From Prostheceraeus crozeri (lineage: Eukaryota > Platyhelminthes > Polycladida > Euryleptidae): a stretch of DNA of 64,000 nt. The notes beneath the pieces are model-generated. The model was not told where the DNA came from, ran no database searches, and worked only from the letters and a program-made list of their open reading frames with translations. The position numbers and the translations under genes are program-made. Positions within the stretch are counted from its first letter, which is position 1. Each line of letters opens with the position of its first letter. The stretch covers positions 124,001 to 188,000 of the forward strand of contig CAJQUW010000469.1 of assembly GCA_907163375.1 (NCBI GenBank), given 5' to 3'. Below are positions 56,537 through 64,000 of this stretch, in pieces.

Positions 56537-57003
56537 TAATGACCGGCCTTCTGCCTCAGTAAACTCGTGTACTCCTATGAATTCGCAGATACAGATTGCA
56601 ACAGGCATTGATGCGCTGCAACTTTGTCTCACTTCACCAACCTTCCTCATGGCTCTCACCAATGTAACATTAACATTGATTTTGAGGACAACAATACAAT
56701 AGGCCTACATTAGAGGGCGCGTAAGAAATGCCTAATAAGGCGCGCCTGAAAATCTCCTACATTATTGCCCGAAAAATCTATGTTAATACTGTTGTACGTA
56801 ATAAACATTATGTATTGGAACAATAAGAGAAAACTCGTTTGTGACTTAACTTACAGAAATCTGGCCGCTTAAAAAGGACTTAATTCAGAAATTTTGGTGA
56901 GAGCCATGTGGAAGGCAAGTGCAGTAAGTGGCTGCTGTTGCAATCTGTATCTGCGAATTCATCGGAGTAAACGTGCTTACTGAAGCAGAAGGCCGGTCAT
57001 TAA
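56537..57003. repeat. Inverted repeat (foldback) with ~110-bp arms
   Basis: The left arm (56537-56660: AATGACCGGCCTTCTGCCTC ... GAATTCGCAGATACAGATTG CAACAG ... ATGGCTCTCA) returns as its complement at about 56897-57003. Arms are roughly 85 percent alike by eye. The spacer of about 235 bp holds a GGCGCGCC-like tract. Probably a foldback or MITE; no target duplication found. Confidence 0.6.
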
Positions 57004-57167
57004 ATTTGAATGAATGAAGCCATGTATTTGTTTCACAGGTGGGTGAACACATCCACAAAAATCAAAAATTCAAAAACAGATCGATCACGTCAATCTACAA
57101 TTAAGTTAGGAAAATATCAATAAAACTAATTGTAGGCTTAAAATAAAAAGGAAGACATTTGATAGCA

Positions 57168-57600
57168 CTAAGGACAGAATCTAATGAACCATTGGCAAGA
57201 CGTTGCGTGCGAATTCGCTTTCAGAGGGCAGCCGTCACGTGTCCGAGAGACAAACTCGTCAAAAAGATCCCTTCGGGGATGATCATGGCAGTATAGTATC
57301 TGTTCAAACAACTTATTACACATTTGATCACAAACATGAAAAAGAGACTTGAATTCAAGTTCAGGATCGTCAATGATTCGCAAGATTCTTTTTCCACTCA
57401 TAAAAGCTTGTTTTTAGGTATAGAGGGATGCTGCAGTAGCCCGGATATGCATATGTGATAACAGAGCGGATAAATGCACAATATGCTGAAAAAATTAAAG
57501 TTGAATCACAGTCACCTCTTCGCAAATTCAAAATCAAATATAAAGCCTTCCTCATCAAGAAGTCAATATAGGAATTCCATTTCATGTCACACGGAATAAT
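57168..57600 (-). pseudogene. LINE reverse-transcriptase C-terminal fragment
   Basis: Minus strand reads KWNSYIDFLMRKALYLILNL, FSAYCAFIRSVITYAYPGYC, then after a shift GKRILRIIDDPELEFKSLFH and KLFEQILYCHDHPRRDLF. The order W..YI...KA...L, Y.A.IRSV..Y..P, RILRII and a final HP.xxLF segment is the tail of a non-LTR reverse transcriptase. Dead. Confidence 0.6.
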
Positions 57601-57731
57601 ACAGCCAAGTCTCTTTACAGAAGGTCATCATATATGTGTATTGAAATAATAAAAATCAGATATACAACTCAAGAAGACAGCAAGGATTGAGGAAAAAAAG
57701 TCACTTCATACACTGTCAAAAGATCAGAAAG

Positions 57732-58250
57732 TCAATTGTCAATTGAACCTGGATGACACATACAACCTATTGTAAAGTGAGCTGCTGTATGGTACGAAAG
57801 AATTCCTTCGGCGCAAGGTATTACACACACGGGTAATCTGACATGTTGAGAGTACTGGTGTAGTGGTGGCATCAGTTCATTAAGCATGTTGTTCTCGTTC
57901 ATCATTTCTTTGAAAACTTTCATTGCGCAGTAATTTCTTCGAATGTGCAAAGGCGTGAATTCACCGCAATCACACGCTGATCCGCAAATAATGCGGTGTG
58001 CCCTTTTGTGAATCTTCTCAAGTTTTTTACTTTCTTGTGAATTGAGGCCAACAAGAAGAGGCGAGTTGTACTCTAGCACATTCCTAATGAAGGCGTTATA
58101 CACTGCGATGAGTGGTACACTGCGCAACAACACATTGTTTGACAAGTAGACATTTTCAAAGGAAAGACTTTTGCTTGTGACAATGTCCATAGCACAACAT
58201 TTATCAAAATTTACAATAAGCTCAATACAAGAAGCCCAATTCATAATATT
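57732..58250 (-). pseudogene. LINE reverse-transcriptase C-terminal fragment
   Basis: Open frame of 170 codons on the minus strand: NVLLRSVPLIAVYNAFIRNV, LEYNSPLLVGLNSQESKKLE, KIHKRAHRIICGSACDCGEF and the RRNYCAMKVFKEMM segment. AYxxFIRxVLEYxSP and LExIxKRAxRIICG are standard for CR1/Jockey-like LINE ORF2 tails. No catalytic reverse transcriptase motif is included. It lies next to the similar fragment at 57168-57600 but is not in frame with it, so they are two separate copies or one rearranged copy. Confidence 0.7.
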
Positions 58251-58891
58251 TTCCCATTCAAGAGAAAGTTGATCAGAAAGGTATCAGTAGCTCCCGTTCT
58301 ATATGGCAGTGCAAAAGTCTATGTACAAGGGAAGAGGAATTGATGATAGCATTTCAAGCACCACAACGCATAGAGAATCAAAATTGTCTTCGCAGACTAA
58401 GAAGATCACGAAACTGTGATAAAAAGGATGAAATACCCCTCCTTTTGCACCCAATTTAAGCCATTTTAATGAATGGTTCAATTATACGTGACCAAAACTT
58501 CCGAAACACCGCGGAATTAATAATTTGATGCCTATTTTGAGGCGTTTTTCGCAAGAAAGGAAAAAATAACAATAAAAAGTATGGCCAATTATCTAAAACG
58601 CATGTAGTACAGCATCGAGTATTTTATGCCTCAATGGTAATTTAACATTGAGACATGATAGAAATTAAAATCCGCTCGTATTGAAGAAAAAGCAGAACCA
58701 TAATGTCAGTTAAATCAAAAGCTTGAAATACGTTGATATTGATGAGTGTTAAGACAATCAAATTCAGGGATGAATCTTTAATTGCTACTTTTAGTTTATT
58801 CTCTAGCTCAGTCAAGTTCGCATTTATTAATACTGAATAGCTAACTCATTCTGACGATCTGGTCTTCAATGCCATTTCACGTGTATTTCAG
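58251..58891. other. Claspin intron, no feature seen
   Basis: AT-rich intron up to the acceptor CACGTGTATTTCAG. Confidence 0.45.
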
Positions 58892-59023
58892 CCAACTCCT
58901 CTCGCATCTCCTGTCAAGTTGTCAACTCAAGGTGCTCGATCGCTCTTTCAAAATTCTCAGAACAATTGGTTAGATGGCGATATGGACGATGTGGCTGCTG
59001 ATTTATTCATGAAAGCTACTCAG
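58892..59023 (+). CDS. CLSPN: Claspin internal exon, SLFQNS (last in window)
   Basis: Forty-four codons, phase 0-0, acceptor GTGTATTTCAG and donor CAG|GTAAGT. It reads PTPLASPVKLSTQGARSLFQ, NSQNNWLDGDMDDVAAD and LFMKATQ. The P-S/T-P...LF.NS pattern resembles the SPSPGLFRASL stretch of vertebrate claspin, which precedes the Chk1-binding repeats. Those repeats (CxGKF type) are not present in this window and should follow to the right. Confidence 0.78.
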
Positions 59024-59581
59024 GTAAGTTGTGATTTGCTGCGGAAGCTCTTACAATATTCAGTTCTTGTACCACTCAATGAAGGTTGTTGAATCATTAA
59101 TTTCATTAGCGTTCCACCGTTGAATTGTATAAAAGTCAACGTTTTCCTAGCGATAAGTTGTCAGCATATTTTCAAATGTTTTTGTCACACGTAGTAGGTT
59201 GCTAGTTTCCATACATCGAGAAGAGTCGTAATCGGTAATATTAGCAGGCAAAATATGGCACACACGAAGGGGCGGAACTTTTTCGAGTCAGGAAGGCTCT
59301 AGTGAATTAAACAAAGCGAAGCATCAAAGAGTTCAATTATGCGGTTTTCCTTTTCGAAACTGATAGAGAAATGTTTGATGTTTACCTCTATTTTTGTTGC
59401 TTTGAAAAAGCCTGCTGAAATGAAATTTTGATAACTTATTGCAGCGACGCTATATTATTCTAGCTGAATTTCAAGGCATATTAACCTACAACATTTTGCA
59501 ATGAAGTATTGAATACTTTAGCGTCCAAGTTAATCATGAAAAATGGAAATGATATTTTCTTATCAGAAGACAGGTTTTATG
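59024..59581. other. Claspin intron, no feature seen
   Basis: No exon recognised. GAAGGGGCGGAACTTTTTCG near 59265 recalls the GGGGCGGAAT of the MITE at 59590. Confidence 0.4.
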
Positions 59582-59589
59582 GTTGCATG

Positions 59590-60084
59590 CAGGGGCGCAC
59601 ACAGGATTCAATTTTGGAGGGGCGGAATGTGGACCATTTATTTGTCTTAAATGCGTAGTTTATATATTACCGTAATATTATTTACAATATAATATACATT
59701 AATATTATTTTATATCTTACAATATACAGACCGATTCACAATTGATCCATCTCTTATTATTGACAAGTTTGCAGAAAATAGTAGGCGCTTGGAATTGTAT
59801 CGCCTTATTCGTGACTTTCGACCAATACGAGTAACTTTCGACCAATTTTTAGTTAATAAAGACAGTATCACTTTGTTCATTTACTAGTTGAACATTGATG
59901 ACTAGTAGTCACAGAATTAGACGAGAATTAACAAGCATTGATGCAGAAGCATGTATGTATTACCTCAAGAATCAATTGTAAAATCCTGACCCTTAATGCG
60001 CGAGTCAAGTGGTAATGCCTATTTAAGCTTGTTTCTGAGTTTATCTTAAATGCCCGACTGCACGCCGCCATCGGTGCGCCCCTG
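59590..60084. mobile_element. hAT-type MITE with perfect 8-bp TSD
   Basis: Left end CAGGGGCGCACACAGG; reverse complement of the right end CAGGGGCGCACCGATG. A perfect duplication GTTGCATG flanks it (59582-59589, 60085-60092). The 495-bp body is AT-rich and non-coding. Recent non-autonomous hAT insertion. Confidence 0.9.
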
Positions 60085-60092
60085 GTTGCATG

Positions 60093-60689
60093 TATGTACT
60101 TTTGTCTGTAATATAATTCAGCTTTTTAGTGTCACAACCGTAAGACAGCTTGTGTTTAAGAAATAAAACATTCAATCAGCTCATTTAGAACAATGAATTT
60201 TGCGTCTGATCTTTAGTCAAACATTTGAGGAGATAATTCGTGTTGGCATAAAGCAGCTGTTATTCAAACAATATGGACATCCATTGTCCCAACAGGTCAT
60301 CAGAGATCACAGAACAAAGGCGGTCTCAGCCAGATTGTGGGAACATCTGTGAGACAAAAGGGTTGATCCGACAGCCATTTTAGAAGAAAAATGATTTATG
60401 CCAGCTTTATTCTTGTGTGACATCGCGGATTCACTCAAATGACGTGCAAGTATTGATCTATGGCTGTTTCCGTGCTCATAGACAATCCCAGGCATGATGA
60501 TTCAATCTTCTTTGTCGCATGCTGAATTAGTTTGTAATTGCAAATTTAAAATCGATGTTTATGCAGTGAAAGTGGGCAATTTGTCTATGATTTTACGTGT
60601 GAAGGAAAAAGTGTTGTTATTTGTGCATGCGTTTTTATACGAGTGCCATTTTATGAAATTAATGAAACACATTGCATGATATAACATCT
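60093..60689. other. Claspin intron, no feature seen
   Basis: Nothing recognised before the 5'-truncated LINE. Confidence 0.4.
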
Positions 60690-61478
60690 TGCCTTCAGAA
60701 AAGTGAAAGTCTCTTATTTGCTGATGATTTTAAGATTTTTAAAATAATCAAGTCTCTATCTGATTGTATTGATTTACAAGGAGACCTGATGAATTTTCGG
60801 AACTGGTGTATAAAATGGAAGCTTTCTCTAAACATCCAAAAATGTTGTTTCGTGAATTTTTCTTTAAAACGTAAATTTGACATTTCTTTTACCAGCAATT
60901 TATGCTTCAACCGCCACATCTCTTTCATTGTTACTAAGTCGTTTCGAATGCTTGGCTTTATTAAGCGTGTTACTCATCCTTTCAAAGATATTTGTGTTTT
61001 GAAAGTTTTGTATAATTCGTATGTTCGGTGCAACCTGGACTACTGCTCACAAGTATGGTCTCCAAATGCAAAATGTGCTGTGAATAAGATTGAGCGTATT
61101 CAAAAAGCTTTCGTCAAGTTCTTATGTTTTCACACTCGCATCATGTACAAAAGTGATAACTACGCTGTATTATGCCATCATTTCCGCTTAACTACGCTCG
61201 CGGAGCGCAGGGAGATTTCAGACATTTTGCTATTTCACAAGATTGTCAATAGTGCAAGCAGTTGCAATTATTTGACATCAGCTGTTTGTCTTAAAGTGCC
61301 TGGTCGTATTACCAAGAATACTGGTATTTTTATTTCAAAAAGGAAAAGTCGCTTACTCTTACGCAAACATGCTTTCTTCCCGAGGACATTTTTGAGTGTA
61401 AACAAATTCAAAGAAATTGACGTTTTCAGTGCATCTCTTTCTACAGTAAAAAGGTTTCTGATAAAACATTTCACATAA
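60672..61478 (+). pseudogene. Truncated LINE reverse transcriptase (FADD onward)
   Basis: An open frame of 268 codons, uninterrupted from about residue 12 on. It contains FADD (the catalytic box, normally YADD/FADD), then FRNWCIKWKLSLNIQKCC, SFRMLGFIKRV, LYNSYVRCNLDYCSQVWSPN, IERIQKAFVKFLCF and TTLAERREISDILLFHKI. The order and motifs match Jockey/I-clade LINE ORF2. The endonuclease and the front of the reverse transcriptase are absent, so it is inactive, but the clean frame suggests it is fairly young. Confidence 0.85.
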
Positions 61479-61820
61479 TTTTCTCGGTTCTTTTTGTAAA
61501 GTATATTTTTTCTTATTGCCATGTATTTTAGGTAGTACATTTGCAGTATATCTGGTTTTTAATGTCTCACCTTCATTCTGGTAATCTGTTGTATTTCATC
61601 AGTATTTGAAAAATGCTATGTCTTTTACTACTATGTCTTTTATCAAGTATATTTGTTCATACTGTAACATGTTTCAGATACGTGTATATTTTCAGTATCT
61701 GGTTTTCTGTTGTCTCATTTTGATTCTGGTACTGTTGTAATCTGTATATCATTCGCATCTGATGACTGTAATTGGCATCCAGCTGTTGTCATCATTTTGA
61801 ATAAATACAAAAAAATACAA
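60690..61820 (+). mobile_element. 5'-truncated Jockey/I-like LINE with 3' tail
   Basis: Starts inside the reverse transcriptase (SLLFADDFKIF at 60710) and runs through the C-terminal region to a stop at 61478. A 3' untranslated part of about 340 bp follows, ending in AATAAATACAAAAAAATACA. 5' truncation and an A-rich 3' end are normal for LINE insertions by target-primed reverse transcription. Confidence 0.8.
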
Positions 61821-62340
61821 ATTAGGCTTACGTACAAGTATGAAGCTGAAATCTAAAAATTTTAGTTAGAGGAAATGGTCGAGAGAGTCAGACGATATTC
61901 GAAGGCTTAGGCTGAAAATTTTGAGAAATGTTGATGTGGCGGTATCACGTGGAGAATTTCTCAAAACTGGTTGGCTCTGAAGAGAAGTTCTTCAGCTTAT
62001 AAAGTTAAAGCCGGATAACGTTGATGGTTGTCTAACTAACGTATTCGTAGTATGTCAGCTCCAAGCTTTCTAGCCAAGTTACACAGTCCGTGAGGTTGCA
62101 CGAAGTTGTGCAGAAAGCAATGTTGCACCTGAAGCTTTCATCCAACGTCGTGCACTTCTTGACTCCTGCAAAACTGCGCACATGCCGGATCATTCGCCAG
62201 TCTTTGTCATTGAAAACCTCATTTCCGATAGAGGACGTGACATATTGGTTACAAACACTGTTTTATTGAGTCATTGATTGCAGATTAATGAGTCGATGAG
62301 CCATTTCTTCAATATGATTAGCATTAAACGTATTTAGAGT
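61821..62340. other. Claspin intron or downstream, no feature seen
   Basis: No exon, repeat or gene recognised. Confidence 0.4.
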
Positions 62341-62700
62341 TGCGAGTTTGAGAGGCTTGGCATACGAACAACGTCTTCAAAAACTGAATTTGAGAAGCCT
62401 CAGTGATGGTCGGATAAGATCAGATCTTTTGCTGCTTTACAAGATTCATCACGGCCTTTTCAAATTGACATGGGTTTATCCGCTCCAGCCTCTTCATCTG
62501 AATGGTCCCGGCGAGTCAAGCGTTACAACACGTGGACACGCTTTTCGGTATCGGCAGCAGCTAGTCAAAAATTGCAGACCGAGATCCTATTTCTTTACAA
62601 ACAGAGCCGTCAAGATTTGGAACCAGTTACCGTCTTCAATAATTGAGAGCCCGTCCGTGACTGTCTTCAAGACAAAACTTGATTATTTTTTGTAATGTAG
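62341..62700 (+). pseudogene. LINE ORF2 C-terminal fragment (CR1/L2-like)
   Basis: The frame reads LRGLAYEQRLQKLNLRSLSD, GRIRSDLLLLYKIHHGLF, TRGHAFRYRQQLVKNCRPRS, YFFTNRAVKIWNQLPSSIIE and VFKTKLDYFL before the stop. YEQRLQKLNLxSL, RGDL...YKIxHGL, FFxNRxVxxWNxLP and FKxxLD are the canonical end of CR1/L2/Jockey-type ORF2 proteins. Only this tail remains; it is unlike the LINE ending at 61820. Confidence 0.85.
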
Positions 62701-63090
62701 GACTTGACTTTTTTACTAACTTTCCTTCGTCGATAAAGCGATTCTTCGCTATTGTCGAATTTTGTTCGATTTCGATTGAAATATATATATATATATGTAA
62801 ATATTCCGGAAAATGGCCAAATTAACCGGAAAATTTTGATTCAGCATATATTTCGGGATTGAATTAAGGGAAATCATATCACCTATATCACTCAACCTCA
62901 TTTATGTCTTCATAATCATACTTGTTCCTAATAGATAGCACTACAAATCCTGAATCGCTGATCAGTATGTACGTTCGAGCTTCCGTTATCACGGCATTGC
63001 AATTATTATGATTCCTAATCTTCGTCAATTGATTGAATGAAAATCAGATAAATTGACCAGCAATACTTCTTTCTCGCACATAAAATCTGC
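62701..63090. other. No feature seen
   Basis: AT-rich sequence with a short (TA)n run near 62782-62797. Confidence 0.4.
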
Positions 63091-63099
63091 TGTCAGAGA

Positions 63100-63840
63100 C
63101 AACTTGATTTTGGCGAAATGTATTTCTTCAAATGTGTGTCTTTGACTGTTGAACCTTATCTGAGAAAATTTCAATCACCGGCTCCTCTCCCGCCAATTAT
63201 CTGTGAACGATTAGAAAATATTGCTCTCAATTTGATGATTGCCTTCGTCGGGTCGAAAGTATTGGTCCAAGCAATGTCATTTCCGAAACATTGCAATATT
63301 GATGTTATGGATGAACGGATGTGCAAATGCAAACCTGATACTGGATTCGGTGCAGAAGTCATGTCGTCTGTACCACTGATGAAGCAGAAAAATTCCATGT
63401 CGACTGCAAAAGTTTCTTCGTGAAACTTGCTAACGATCTGTTACGGAAACTCATTGTCAACATTCGCTGCTGCATCTTGCCATCTGTTCTGAAATCCAAG
63501 TCGGATTTATGCTGCAAACTTGATTTCTTTTGTTCAAGAATTGGTGAGATTGAAGCGCATTTCAGCTGAATCAGGTGAGAGAGCTCAGTTCGTCCAGTTC
63601 CAAAGTGACACCGAGTTCAAAGTGAAATTGGATGGTTTTGATTTCTCCACTGGTCGCTTGGACGTCTTCTTCGCTTCGATCATCGGAGATAATGCTGACT
63701 ACAAAGACATTTTTGATGTTGTTGAAAAACTTCTTACTCTCAGTCACGGAAATGCTCAAGTAGAAAGCGGGTTTTCATTCAATGAGAATTCCGAGAGAGA
63801 AAATCTCAAAGAGGAAATTTTGATTTCGTTGTGGTAAATT
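63100..63840 (+). pseudogene. hAT-like transposase relic, several frames
   Basis: Two open segments separated by a frame break. The first (63118-63423) reads SLTVEPYLRKFQSPAPLPPI, ALNLMIAFVGSKVL, the region before the C-terminal domain in an invertebrate hAT-like family. The second (63520-63837) ends DVFFASIIGDNADYKDIFDV and LLTLSHGNAQVESGFSFNEN, matching the LSHGQASVERGFSVNKD block of the transposase at 12742. Stop and frame shift near 63423 and 63837 make it dead. Its element termini are not seen and may lie beyond the window. Confidence 0.65.
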
Positions 63841-64000
63841 GTTGATCGCACACTTTCATGAAAGGGAATATTGAACATCCTCATTACGAAGCAGATGGCT
63901 GGAGTACGCACGTTCTGTATGCTTCACTATCGGTAGGCATTGGAGAGACGAAAAATGAAGATGAGATAAACAAACAGAATTATGATGCGGAAAGAAGTGC

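Overview
This is animal nuclear DNA: spliced exons with GT-AG introns, several families of DNA transposons and retroelements, tRNA-derived SINEs and very large tandem arrays. No bacterial, organellar or viral gene organisation is seen. The species cannot be named from the sequence. A marine or arthropod-like invertebrate fits the element types (a DD41D mariner, a Penelope-like element, SINEs), but this is only inference.

One host gene runs left to right through almost the whole window: a claspin orthologue (CLSPN), the adaptor that lets ATR activate Chk1 at stressed replication forks. I place 14 internal exons between 864 and 59023, 13 of them firm and one (43992-44060) tentative. All splice phases agree. 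The diagnostic block is the exon pair 18220-18367 / 18429-18708, which joins to give SETQRMVRESDATLPYH, the claspin signature. The Chk1-binding repeats and the C-terminus are not reached and should lie to the right; the first exons should lie to the left. Introns are either tiny (55-66 bp) or greatly expanded (up to about 15 kb).

Layout. 1-7 kb: N-terminal acidic exons (with a duplicated exon pair), two small hAT elements with intact 8-bp target duplications, and two tandem SINE-head arrays. 7-18 kb: a mosaic of decayed transposons (scrambled DD41D mariner, a nested hAT-like element, a LINE fragment, a Penelope-type end with two hammerhead-like motifs). 18.2-18.7 kb: core claspin exons. 19-23.4 kb: a 43-bp minisatellite. 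25.3 kb: exon. 27-30.4 kb: a 28-bp minisatellite. 31.5-33.2 kb: inverted pair of Penelope GIY-YIG fragments. 34.5 kb: acidic exon. 36.2-38.5 kb: a 31-bp minisatellite. 38.6-44 kb: four exons, one tentative, plus a Tc1 relic. 46.8-48.6 kb: an apparently intact mariner with perfect 140-bp inverted repeats. 51-60 kb: more hAT-like elements, LINE fragments, and the last visible exon at 58892-59023. 60-64 kb: LINE fragments and a hAT-like transposase relic.

The most striking result is that all three large minisatellites (about 10 kb together) lie between inverted termini of hAT-like transposons. In two of the three, the repeat unit reuses the element's own subterminal motif. This suggests that non-autonomous transposons seeded the satellites inside the introns of a replication-checkpoint gene.
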